The position numbers and the translations under genes are program-made. The notes beneath the pieces are model-generated. The model was not told the DNA's origin. It saw only the letters and a list, made by a program, of their open reading frames with translations, and searched no databases. Below, piece after piece: positions 45,956 to 54,044 of a DNA stretch of 64,000 nt. The stretch lies in assembly GCF_900107175.1 (NCBI RefSeq), contig NZ_FNOZ01000020.1:20796-84795 (forward strand), given 5' to 3'. This DNA comes from Modestobacter sp. DSM 44400. GTDB taxonomy: Bacteria > Actinomycetota > Actinomycetes > Mycobacteriales > Geodermatophilaceae. The stretch's first letter is position 1. Each line of letters begins with the position of its first letter.

Positions 45956-46836
45956 GCACCCCGGACGGACCCGGGGGTGCCGGCGCGGGCGGACCGCAGC
46001 CGGCACCCCCGGCCACCACGTGTTACCGGCACCCCGATCGGGCGACCGGTGTCTCCTGCGCGCGCTGCGGCCGGCCCATCTGCCCCGAGTGCATGCAGCC
46101 GGCCTCCGTCGGCTTCCAGTGCCCTGAGTGCGTGCGGGCCGGCAACGCCGGGGTCCGGCTGCCCCGGCGGGGCACCACGCTCCGCGTGGCCGGCCGCCGC
46201 TTCGGCCCGGTCACCTCCGTCCTCATCGCGCTCAACGTGGCCGTGGCCCTGGCCACCGTCGTCTCCGCGGTGCTGGCCGGCCGCAACCCGCTGCGCAGCT
46301 TCGTCTCCCCGTTGCTCAACGACCTGGCGATCAGCCCGGCCGCCGTGGATGCCGGTGAGTGGTGGCGGGTGGTCACCAGCGCCTTCGCGCACATCAGCCC
46401 CGTGCACCTGGTGCTCAACATGCTGGCGCTGCTGCTCTTCGGCTCCGAGCTCGAGCGACAGCTGGGCCGCGGCCGTTACCTGACCGTCTACCTGGTCTCG
46501 GCGCTGGGAGGTGCGGCCTCCCTGCAGCTGTTCGGCTCCTACTACGGGGGCGTCGTCGGGGCGTCCGGGGCGATCTACGGCCTGCTGGGCGCCTTCGGGG
46601 TGGTCCTGGTGTCGCAGAAGCAGGACCTGCGGGGCCTGCTGACGCTGCTGGGCATCAACCTGGTCGTCAGCTTCCTACCCGGCGTCTCGCTGCTTGGCCA
46701 CCTCGGCGGCCTGGTCGTCGGGGCGGTATCCGCCGGAGTGCTGCTGTTGTTCCGGCGGCGGCGCCCGGCGGCGATTGCCGGGATCGCGGTGCTGGTCGCC
46801 GTCCTGCTGGTGCTCGTGTTCGGCGGTCTCCGCTAA
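45952..46836 (+). CDS. Rhomboid family intramembrane serine protease with zinc-finger N-terminus
   Basis: About 294 residues. The N-terminus has a zinc-binding ribbon ([25 protein letters not shown] ... CPECV). The rhomboid core has about six helices, the catalytic Ser in [11 protein letters not shown], and His in [10 protein letters not shown]. It probably cleaves membrane substrates. No ATG, GTG or TTG precedes the zinc ribbon after the ppiA stop. CTG 45952 overlaps that stop (CTGA) and has GAGGTG seven bases upstream, so it is the best start. Confidence 0.87.
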   Translation: MSTPDGPGGAGAGGPQPAPPATTCYRHPDRATGVSCARCGRPICPECMQPASVGFQCPECVRAGNAGVRLPRRGTTLRVAGRRFGPVTSVLIALNVAVALATVVSAVLAGRNPLRSFVSPLLNDLAISPAAVDAGEWWRVVTSAFAHISPVHLVLNMLALLLFGSELERQLGRGRYLTVYLVSALGGAASLQLFGSYYGGVVGASGAIYGLLGAFGVVLVSQKQDLRGLLTLLGINLVVSFLPGVSLLGHLGGLVVGAVSAGVLLLFRRRRPAAIAGIAVLVAVLLVLVFGGLR

Positions 46837-47252
46837 CCCGTCGGTGGAGGAGTACGCGCGGCTTCGCCGGTGAGCGCGTCGGCGACCACCTGCGGCTCCT
46901 CACCGAGGTCCCGCCGCCCCAGGACGACGAGCACGGCGTCGTCGCTACGGTCCTCCAGCTCCAGCGTGCGGCCGCGCATCCCGAGCCGCCGCGTCACCCG
47001 GACCCGCACCTGCAGCACCGCCCACGGGATCGTCGTCGTCCCGCCGAGGGCGGCGCGCACCGTCACGCCCTCGGCGCCGGCACGCAGCCGCGGTCGGGTG
47101 AGCAGGTCGCGTGCCGCCAACGTCAGCAGCACGAGCGCGGCGGCGCCGACCAGCACGCGGCCGACGGGGTCCACCAGGGCCGCGGCGAGGGCCAGGGCGA
47201 CGCCGACGGCGGCCGCGGCGACGGTCTCGCCGACCCGGGGTGACCACTGCAC
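46833..47252 (-). CDS. PH domain-containing membrane protein
   Basis: 139 residues from GTG 47252 (QWSPRVGETVAAAAVG): two adjacent membrane helices, then a bacterial PH-like beta domain (LRAGAEGVTVRAALGGTTTIPWAVL). It corresponds to the mycobacterial Rv0010c position. Function unknown. It is convergent with the rhomboid gene, overlapping it by four bases. A longer frame to 47309 exists but adds non-family residues. Confidence 0.82.
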   Translation of the reverse strand: MQWSPRVGETVAAAAVGVALALAAALVDPVGRVLVGAAALVLLTLAARDLLTRPRLRAGAEGVTVRAALGGTTTIPWAVLQVRVRVTRRLGMRGRTLELEDRSDDAVLVVLGRRDLGEEPQVVADALTGEAARTPPPTG

Positions 47253-47637
47253 GTCCCCAGCTTCCCAGCAACCCGGGCGCGCGGCCGAAAGCGCTGGTCG
47301 AGGGGACATATCGGCTGTCCCGCAGGCGTCACCGGCCGCGGCCGTGTCGACTTCTCCACAAGTGTGTGCACAGCTGGGAACGGACTTCCACGCGTGTAGT
47401 TACCGATCTGCCGTTTCTGCCCCACGAGTAACACGGCCGGGAAAACCCCTGGTCACCGACCTGTGGGGACAGGTCGCGCACCCACATGTCGTGGACAAGC
47501 CTGAGGACGGCGCGGCTGCGCCACTGTGGAAGCCACCGGCGGCCTGTGCACAACCCGGGGACGGTCCTCACCGGCCCCCGGGACGGCGAGAGGCCCCCGT
47601 CCCGATCGGGACGAGGGCCTCTGGAACGGGCGGGCGG
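47253..47637. other. Gap with a DnaA-box-like cluster
   Basis: 385 bp. It includes DnaA-like nonamers TTCTCCACA 47352-47360, GTGTGCACA 47364-47372, TGTGGGGAC 47462-47470, CGTGGACAA 47490-47498 and TGTGCACAA 47545-47553 (its complement is TTGTGCACA), then the crgA terminator at 47589-47622. Confidence 0.5.
47589..47622 (-). terminator. Terminator after crgA
   Basis: 17-bp near-perfect stem, 47589-47605 with 47606-47622 (one mismatch), 15 bp after the crgA stop. Confidence 0.75.
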
Positions 47638-47907
47638 TCAGCGCCAGCGCATGGACATGACCAGCCCCACCACCATCGCGCCGAACCCGATCAGGAAGTT
47701 CAACGCCCCCAGCGACACCATGAACGGGATCCGGTCGCCGGCGACGTAGTAGACGACGATCCACAGCAGCCCGAGGACCATCAGGCCGACCATGACCGCG
47801 GCGTACCAGCGGGGGCTCGGCTCAGCGGCACGGGCGCGTGCGGCCCTGGGCAGCACGTTCTCGGGCGGGGTGTACACCGACTTTTTGCGCACCTTGGACT
47901 TGGGCAC
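47638..47907 (-). CDS. crgA: Cell division protein CrgA
   Basis: 89 residues: PKSKVRKKSVYTPPENV opening, two membrane helices (YAAVMVGLMVLGLLWIVVYYV and LNFLIGFGAMVVGLVM). CrgA helps recruit FtsI and other divisome proteins in actinobacteria. GTG 47907 was chosen for the family N-terminus and GGGAG upstream. It is divergent from the DUF881 gene. Confidence 0.93.
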   Translation of the reverse strand: MPKSKVRKKSVYTPPENVLPRAARARAAEPSPRWYAAVMVGLMVLGLLWIVVYYVAGDRIPFMVSLGALNFLIGFGAMVVGLVMSMRWR

Positions 47908-48073
47908 CGTGCCGACTCCCTCCACGGCCGGCGGCATGGTGCGCCGGCGACATCGACGACCAGCCTAAGCTGAGGTCCGGTCATCCCGTCCCGTGCGGGC
48001 CGCGAACGGCACGTCGCGACCGAGTCGGTGCCGCCCCCGGGCGCCGGGAGTCAGCTGGAGTCAGGAGGTGCAG

Positions 48074-48817
48074 GTGTTCCTCCGCCGACCGACCAGCCGC
48101 GGCGTATGGACGGTGCTGGTCCCCGTCGTCGCCCTCGTCGCCGGCCTGCTCTTCGCCACTTCGGGCCGGACGGCGCTGGGCACCGACCTGCGGGCCGGGG
48201 AGAGCACCCAGCTGTCCAGCCTGGTCGAGCAGCGGAACCGGGTCATCGCCTCGCAGCAGGACGATCTCGGGCGGCTGCAGGCCCAGGTGCAGCACCTCAC
48301 CGACCAGGCCGCCTCCCGCAACGGTGCCGTCGCCGCTGCCCAGGCCGGCGGGGCCGCGGGCATGGCAGCTGCGGAGCTGACCCCGGTCACCGGCCCGGGC
48401 GTGCAGATCACCCTGGACGACGCCCCCCGGGAGAGCGGCGCCGGGCTGCCCACCGGTGCCCGCCCCGACGACCTGGTCATCCACCAGTCCGACGTGCAGG
48501 GGGTGGTCAACTCGCTGCTGGCCGCCGGCGCCGAGGGGGTGGCCATCATGGGACAGCGGCTGATCGCCACCAGCGCCGTCCGGTGCGTGGGCAACACGCT
48601 GTTGCTGCAGGGGCGCACCTACTCACCGCCCTTCGTGATCACCGCCGTCGGCGACGCGTCGGAGATGCGCAGCCAGCTGGCGGTCTCCTCCGACGTGGCG
48701 CTGCTCGAGCAGGCCGTCGAGGACTTCGGCCTCACCTACGACATCCGCGAGCTGCGGTCGGTCGACCTCCCGGCCTACGACGGGGCCCTCGACATGCAGT
48801 ACGCCGATGTCGGCTGA
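48074..48817 (+). CDS. DUF881 family protein
   Basis: 247 residues. One N-terminal membrane helix (VWTVLVPVVALVAGLLFATS), a coiled-coil (SLVEQRNRVIASQQDDLGRLQAQVQHLTDQ), and the DUF881 domain with VTGPGVQITLDDAPR and DLVIHQSDVQGVVNSLLAAGAEGVAIMGQR. It probably lies in the periplasm-like zone near the divisome. GTG 48074 has a perfect AGGAGG five bases upstream. It overlaps the sortase gene. Confidence 0.9.
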   Translation: MFLRRPTSRGVWTVLVPVVALVAGLLFATSGRTALGTDLRAGESTQLSSLVEQRNRVIASQQDDLGRLQAQVQHLTDQAASRNGAVAAAQAGGAAGMAAAELTPVTGPGVQITLDDAPRESGAGLPTGARPDDLVIHQSDVQGVVNSLLAAGAEGVAIMGQRLIATSAVRCVGNTLLLQGRTYSPPFVITAVGDASEMRSQLAVSSDVALLEQAVEDFGLTYDIRELRSVDLPAYDGALDMQYADVG

Positions 48818-49640
48818 GACCGACACCGCGCGCTGGGAGACGCGCCCCGAACTTCCGCCGCGGGGGCAGGGTGTGCGCGAACGGGCCCGGCGCCGGCGGG
48901 CCGGCGATGTCGGCCGCACCGTCGTTCGCGGCATCGGCCAGGCCCTGGTCACCCTGGGTCTGGTCGTCCTGCTGTTCGTGGTCTACGAGGTGTGGGTGAC
49001 CGACCTGCTCACCGCGCAGCGCCAGGGGGAGCTGAGCGACGAGCTGCAGGAGGGCTGGGACGCCCCGACGGTCACCGACCCGGGAGGCACTCCGGCGCCG
49101 ATCGACGTGGCGCTGGGGCAGCCCTTCGCCGTGCTGCACATCCCCCGGCTGGGTGCGGACTGGTCTCGGGTCGTCGTCGAGGGCACCGGGGGTGAACAGC
49201 TCGCGCAGGGCCCGGGGCACTACGCGGGTACCGCGATGCCCGGTGAGCAGGGCAACGTCGCGCTGGCCGGGCACCGGGTCGGGCGCGGCTCGCCGTTCCT
49301 GGACCTGGACCGGATGCGGCCGGGCGACCCGATCGTGGTCGAGACCGCCGACTTCTGGTTCGTGTACCGGGTCCTCGGGGACGCCGCCACCGGCGACCTG
49401 GGCGCCGATCCCAGCGGCATCCCGGGCATGCAGATCGTCCGGCCTTCCCAGGTCGACGTCATCGCCCCCACCCCGGACGGCGCGACCGACGGCGCGGCGA
49501 CCGGCGCGTACCTGACGGTGACCACCTGCCATCCCAAGTACTCGGCCCGTCAGCGGCTGATCGTGCACGCCGTGCTGGACGGGAGCCCGGTGAGCCGGAC
49601 CGAGGCTCCGGACGGCCCCGACGCACTACGGGGAGACTGA
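48807..49640 (+). CDS. srtE: Class E sortase
   Basis: 277 residues. Membrane transpeptidase that anchors surface proteins to the wall. N-terminal basic cytoplasmic stretch, a helix (QALVTLGLVVLLFVVYEVWV), then the sortase barrel with catalytic His in ALAGHRVG, Cys in LTVTTCHPKYSARQR and Arg in the same motif. The TTCHP form is typical of class E. Start ATG 48807 overlaps the DUF881 gene. Confidence 0.93.
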   Translation: MSAETDTARWETRPELPPRGQGVRERARRRRAGDVGRTVVRGIGQALVTLGLVVLLFVVYEVWVTDLLTAQRQGELSDELQEGWDAPTVTDPGGTPAPIDVALGQPFAVLHIPRLGADWSRVVVEGTGGEQLAQGPGHYAGTAMPGEQGNVALAGHRVGRGSPFLDLDRMRPGDPIVVETADFWFVYRVLGDAATGDLGADPSGIPGMQIVRPSQVDVIAPTPDGATDGAATGAYLTVTTCHPKYSARQRLIVHAVLDGSPVSRTEAPDGPDALRGD

Positions 49641-49644
49641 ACGC

Positions 49645-49803
49645 GTGTACACGTGGATCTGGCGGCAGCTGCCCGGGGGGACGCCCGGCAAGGCCGCGCT
49701 GTCGCTGGTGCTGGTGCTGGCCGTCTGTGCCCTGCTGCTGTTCGTCGTCTTCCCCTGGATCGAGCCCTCCTTGCCCTTCTCCGACGTGACGGTGGACCAG
49801 TGA
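49645..49803 (+). CDS. Small single-helix membrane protein
   Basis: 52 residues from GTG 49645: YTWIWRQLPGGTPGK, one strong helix (AALSLVLVLAVCALLLFVVF), and PWIEPSLPFSDV. The length and position between sortase and the amidotransferase match a small conserved membrane protein in other actinobacteria. GGGGAGA lies 9 bases upstream. Its stop overlaps the next GTG (GTGA). Function unknown. Confidence 0.8.
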   Translation: MYTWIWRQLPGGTPGKAALSLVLVLAVCALLLFVVFPWIEPSLPFSDVTVDQ

Positions 49804-50453
49804 AGCCGCGCCCGGTCCTGGTCGTCGACAACTTCGACAGCTTCGTCTACAACCTGGTCCAGTACCTGGGCCAGCTCGGCGTGCTGAGCATCGTGCGGCG
49901 CAACGACGCGGTCACCACCGCCGAGCTCGCCGACCTCGACGTCGCCGGCGTGCTGCTGTCCCCCGGCCCCGGGACGCCGACCGATGCCGGCGTGACCGTG
50001 CCGATGGTGCGGGCGGCCGCGGAGGCCGGCGTGCCGGTGCTGGGCGTGTGCCTGGGCCACCAGGCGATCGCCGAGGCCTTCGGCGGGGCCGTCGTCCGGG
50101 CGCCGGAGCTGCTGCACGGCAAGACCAGCCAGGTCGTGCACGAGGGCGCCGGCGTGCTCGCCGGACTGCCCTCCCCGTTCACCGCCACCCGGTACCACTC
50201 GCTGGCCGTGGAGTCGGACTCCGTGCCGGCCGAGCTGGAGGTCACCGGCAGGACGCCGTCGGGGATCGTGATGGCCCTGCGGCACCGCGAGCTGCCCATC
50301 GAGGGCGTCCAGTTCCATCCCGAGTCGGTGCTGACCGAGGGCGGCCACCAGCTGCTGGCCACCTGGCTGGGCCGCTGCGGGTTGGCCCCGGACCCGGCGC
50401 TGGTCGAGACCGCGGCCGCCACCGCCCGCCGGCTGACGGTCGCCACCGTCTGA
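49800..50453 (+). CDS. Glutamine amidotransferase, anthranilate/aminodeoxychorismate synthase component II
   Basis: 217 residues. Class I GATase: VDNFDSFVYNLVQYL, SPGPGTP, the nucleophile Cys in GVCLGHQAIAEAFGG and the His-Glu pair in FHPESVLTEGG. It supplies ammonia for anthranilate or p-aminobenzoate synthesis; which partner it uses cannot be told here (TrpG or PabA). GTG 49800 is coupled to the upstream small gene. It is convergent with pknB, 8 bp apart. Confidence 0.92.
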   Translation: MKPRPVLVVDNFDSFVYNLVQYLGQLGVLSIVRRNDAVTTAELADLDVAGVLLSPGPGTPTDAGVTVPMVRAAAEAGVPVLGVCLGHQAIAEAFGGAVVRAPELLHGKTSQVVHEGAGVLAGLPSPFTATRYHSLAVESDSVPAELEVTGRTPSGIVMALRHRELPIEGVQFHPESVLTEGGHQLLATWLGRCGLAPDPALVETAAATARRLTVATV

Positions 50454-50461
50454 CGGCCGGC

Positions 50462-52252
50462 TCAGCCGCTCGGGCCCGGGACCACGGGGGGAACCACGGG
50501 AGACTGGTTGGCTGGCGGTGGGGTCGATGTCGTCGGCGAGGTGGACGACGGTGCGGTCTCGGTGCTGGGGATCGGCACCGCGAGCTTCAGCGTGATCTCC
50601 TGGCCGGCCAACACCCGGGTGTTGGCGCCGGGCTCGGTGCCCACCGCCTGCCCCGGGGCGACCTCGTCGGACTCGACGTTGGTGCTGGTGATGTCGCTGT
50701 CGGGGATGCCCGCCTCGGTGAGCATGGCGCGGGCCGAGGCCTCGTCCCGGCCGGCGACGTCCGGCAGGGTCACCCGGCCGGTGGAGATTCCCAGCGTGAA
50801 GGGCGTGGCCAGGGCGGCCTCGGAGCCCTCGCCCGGGTCGATGGAGACCACTCGGCCCTCGGGCTCCAGCGAATCGACCTGGTCGGTGCTGACGGCACCG
50901 GTGAAGCCCTGGGACTTGAGGTTGTTCTTGGCGCCGGACTCGGTGAGCCCGATGACCTCGGGGACGGTCAGGCTGTTCGGCCCGGCCCCGATCGTCAGCG
51001 CGACCGCCGTCCCCTTCTCGACCCGCGTGCCGGCCGTCGGATCGGTGCGGATGACGGTGCCCTCCTGCTCGGCGGTGCTCACATCGGTGCCGACGGCGCC
51101 GGCGACCAGGCCGGCCTCGGCGAGCGCCTGCCGCGCGTCGGCCTCGGACAGGCTCGCCAGATTGGCGGGGACCTGCACCTGGGTCACCGTCGGGGCCGCC
51201 GGCTCCCCGCTGCTGTTCAGCACGACGAGCAACGTGATGAGTCCGGCCAGCACGACCACCCCGGCGACGACCGCAGCGATGATCCCGCGACGCTTGCGGC
51301 GGTGGGTGTCCTCGTCCTCGTTCCAGTGGTCCTCGTCGTAGCCGTGGTGGCGGCTGTTCGTGATCAGCGTGGTCTTCTCGGCGTCGCTCATCACCGGCGT
51401 CGCCTCGACCTGCTGGCCGGCGACGGCACGCATCAGGTCCGACCGCATGTCGGCGGCCGACTGGTACCGGTTGGCCGGGTTCTTGCTCATCGCCTTGAGC
51501 AGGATGGCGTCGAGCTCCGGGGGGATAGCCGGATTGATCGTCGACGGCGTCCGCGGGTCCTCCCGCACGTGCTGGTAGGCCACGGCGACCGGGGAGTCCC
51601 CGGTGAACGGTGGGGTGCCGGTGCCCAGCTCGTAGAGCAGGCAGCCGGCCGAGTAGACGTCGGAGCGGGCGTCGACGCCCTCGCCGCGGGCCTGCTCGGG
51701 GGAGAGGTACTGGGCGGTGCCGATGACCGCGGCCGTGGAGGTCATCGTGGCCGCGGAGTCGGAGACGGCCCGTGCGATGCCGAAGTCCATCACCTTGACG
51801 GTGCCCTGCGGCGTGATCATCACGTTCCCGGGCTTCACGTCCCGGTGCACGATGCCGTTGCGGTGGCTGAAGTCCAGGGCGGCGCAGATGTCCGCGGTGA
51901 GCGACATGGCCCGCTCGGGGGACAGCCGTCCCTCGCGGCGCAGCACGTCGCGCAGGGTCTCGCCCTCGACGTACTCCATGACGATGTAGGGGGTAGCGCC
52001 GGTGGCGGTGCGGTCCTCGCCGGTGTCGTAGACGGCCACGATCGCCGGGTGGTTCAGCGACGCGGCGGCCTGCGCCTCGCGGCGGAAGCGGACCTGGGAC
52101 GACGGGTCGCGGGCGAGGTCGTTGCGCAGCACCTTCACCGCCACCTCACGGCCCAGTCGCAGGTCGCGGCCACGGTGGACCTCCGCCATGCCGCCGCGTC
52201 CGAGCACCCCGCCGATCTCATAGCGCTCACCGAGCACCTGGGGGGTGGTCAT
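50462..52252 (-). CDS. pknB: Ser/Thr protein kinase PknB with PASTA domains
   Basis: 596 residues. Cytoplasmic kinase (10-275) with GRGGMAEVHRG, the VAVKVL Lys, HRDVKPGN and DFGIAR. A membrane helix at about 328-350 is followed by three PASTA repeats that bind muropeptide or lipid II, then a Pro/Ser/Thr tail. It phosphorylates wall-growth proteins such as CwlM, FHA proteins and the MurJ-associated pseudokinase. Last gene of the operon. Confidence 0.97.
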   Translation of the reverse strand: MTTPQVLGERYEIGGVLGRGGMAEVHRGRDLRLGREVAVKVLRNDLARDPSSQVRFRREAQAAASLNHPAIVAVYDTGEDRTATGATPYIVMEYVEGETLRDVLRREGRLSPERAMSLTADICAALDFSHRNGIVHRDVKPGNVMITPQGTVKVMDFGIARAVSDSAATMTSTAAVIGTAQYLSPEQARGEGVDARSDVYSAGCLLYELGTGTPPFTGDSPVAVAYQHVREDPRTPSTINPAIPPELDAILLKAMSKNPANRYQSAADMRSDLMRAVAGQQVEATPVMSDAEKTTLITNSRHHGYDEDHWNEDEDTHRRKRRGIIAAVVAGVVVLAGLITLLVVLNSSGEPAAPTVTQVQVPANLASLSEADARQALAEAGLVAGAVGTDVSTAEQEGTVIRTDPTAGTRVEKGTAVALTIGAGPNSLTVPEVIGLTESGAKNNLKSQGFTGAVSTDQVDSLEPEGRVVSIDPGEGSEAALATPFTLGISTGRVTLPDVAGRDEASARAMLTEAGIPDSDITSTNVESDEVAPGQAVGTEPGANTRVLAGQEITLKLAVPIPSTETAPSSTSPTTSTPPPANQSPVVPPVVPGPSG

Positions 52253-52349
52253 CGAAGGTCCTCTCGGGCGGTGCGGGCTAGGGGCCTCGGGAGCCTAACC
52301 GCCGGTGGGACGGCCTCCGGGACGACGCGAGCGGGCTGTGACGGATGGG

Positions 52350-54044
52350 TCACGGGGTGCCGTTCGTGACGCCGTCGCCGGGCGGTGGGGCCGGAGGCTC
52401 TGGCGCGGGCGGCGCGGGCGGCGCGGGCGGCGCGGGCGGCGGCGGGGTGCTGCTCGAGGGGGAGGTGCGCGGCGGGCTGGAGGTGGCGGTGGTGGTGGTG
52501 GTGGTCGTCGTGGTGGTCGGTGCGGGTGTGGTCGGTCGGGTCGTCGTGGCCGGTGCCCGCGTCGTCGGCGGGGCGGTGGTGACGTCGTTGCCGTTGTCGG
52601 GCGCCCACCCGTCCGCGGCGACGTAGAGGATGACGGTCTGCCCCTGGGCCAGGCCGGTCTCGACCGGGTCGGTGGTGACCACGGAGTTCTCGGCCAGGTC
52701 GTCGGTGATCTCGGCCAGCTGGTCCGCGGTGGCGTCCTGCTGGTCGACCTCCAGGCCGGCGTTGCGCAGCAATTCCTCCACCGCGCCGGCGTCCCGGCCC
52801 ACGTAGGCACTGGTGTTGACGTAGACCTCGCTGGCCATCGCGCTGGTGCTCGTGGCGGCGGTCGGCTGGGCCGACGTCGTCGCCGTCGTGGTGCCGCCGG
52901 TGCGGGGGTCGTCGCCCTTGCCCGAGAGCAGCACCGCGAGGCCGCCGCCGACGACCAGCAGCAGGGCCAGCCCGGCCAGAACCCACAGCAGCCGGCGTCG
53001 CCGGTGGTCGGGCTGGTCATCGTCGAGGCCCAGCTCGTCGTAGACATCCCCGTCGCCCCCAGCGACCGGGTGCCCGGCCAGCGGCGGCATGGTGCGGGGG
53101 GCGGTCTGCGGGCCGGTCCGCGGGCCGGCCGTCCCGCCGAGCGCCGGCAGCACGGTGGTGGACTCACCCGCTCCGGGCACCATCCGGGTGGGGGCGGTGA
53201 GCGGCGGGAGGGCGCCCCCGCGCGCGACGACGCGGACAGCGGCGGCCACCGCTGCCCCGTCGGCGAAGCGCTCGGCGGGGTCCTTGGCCAGCGCCCGCTC
53301 GACCAGCGCACGTACCTGCGGCGGAACGTCGCGGGGCATCGGCGGCGGAGGCCGGTTGATCTGGGCGAGCGCGATGGCGACCTGCGACTCGCCGTCGAAC
53401 GGCCGCGCGCCGGCCAGGCACTCGTAGGCCAGCACCCCGAGGGAGTAGACGTCGGAGGCAGCGGTGACCGGAAGCCCCTGTGCCTGTTCCGGGGAGAGAT
53501 ACTGGGCCGTGCCGACGACCATGCCGGTGCGGGTCAGGGGGGCGGCGTCCCGGGCGCGGGCGATGCCGAAGTCGGTCAGCTTCACCACGCCGTCCGGGCG
53601 GACGATCAGGTTGCCCGGCTTGATGTCCCGGTGCACCATCCCGGCCGCGTGCGCCGCCGACAGCCCATCGCCGGCCTGGCCGACGACGTCCAGGGTCTGC
53701 TCGGCGGACAACCGGCCCTGCTCGGCCAGCACGGTGACCAGCGGCTTGCCCTCGACGTACTCCATCACCAAATAGGCGACCCGCTGGCCGTCCTGGGTGC
53801 TCTCGCCGTAGTCGTAGACCGAGGCGATGTTCGGGTGGGACAGCGCCGCGGTGTGCCGGGCCTCGTTGCGGAAGCGGATGAGGAAGCTCGGATCGCTGGT
53901 GTACTCGGCCCGCAGCACCTTCGCCGCCACGATCCGGCCCAGCGTGCGGTCCCGGGCCTGCCAGACCTCGCCCATCCCACCGCTGGCGATCGGCGCGATG
54001 ACCTCGTAGCGGCCGGCCAGCACGCTGCCGACGTAGACGCCCAT
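52350..54044 (-). CDS. pknA: Ser/Thr protein kinase PknA-like with a PASTA-like domain
   Basis: 564 residues. Kinase domain (10-275) with ASGGMGEVWQA, VAAKVL, HRDIKPGN and DFGIARA. After a membrane helix (WVLAGLALLLVVGGGLAVLL) there is one PASTA-like module (about 405-480, VYVNTSAYVGRDAGAVEELLRNAGLEV...). The tail is Thr-rich and then a PAPPAPPAPP repeat. Mycobacterial PknA has no PASTA, so this is longer. ATG overlaps the pbpA stop by one base. Confidence 0.93.
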   Translation of the reverse strand: MGVYVGSVLAGRYEVIAPIASGGMGEVWQARDRTLGRIVAAKVLRAEYTSDPSFLIRFRNEARHTAALSHPNIASVYDYGESTQDGQRVAYLVMEYVEGKPLVTVLAEQGRLSAEQTLDVVGQAGDGLSAAHAAGMVHRDIKPGNLIVRPDGVVKLTDFGIARARDAAPLTRTGMVVGTAQYLSPEQAQGLPVTAASDVYSLGVLAYECLAGARPFDGESQVAIALAQINRPPPPMPRDVPPQVRALVERALAKDPAERFADGAAVAAAVRVVARGGALPPLTAPTRMVPGAGESTTVLPALGGTAGPRTGPQTAPRTMPPLAGHPVAGGDGDVYDELGLDDDQPDHRRRRLLWVLAGLALLLVVGGGLAVLLSGKGDDPRTGGTTTATTSAQPTAATSTSAMASEVYVNTSAYVGRDAGAVEELLRNAGLEVDQQDATADQLAEITDDLAENSVVTTDPVETGLAQGQTVILYVAADGWAPDNGNDVTTAPPTTRAPATTTRPTTPAPTTTTTTTTTTATSSPPRTSPSSSTPPPPAPPAPPAPPAPEPPAPPPGDGVTNGTP

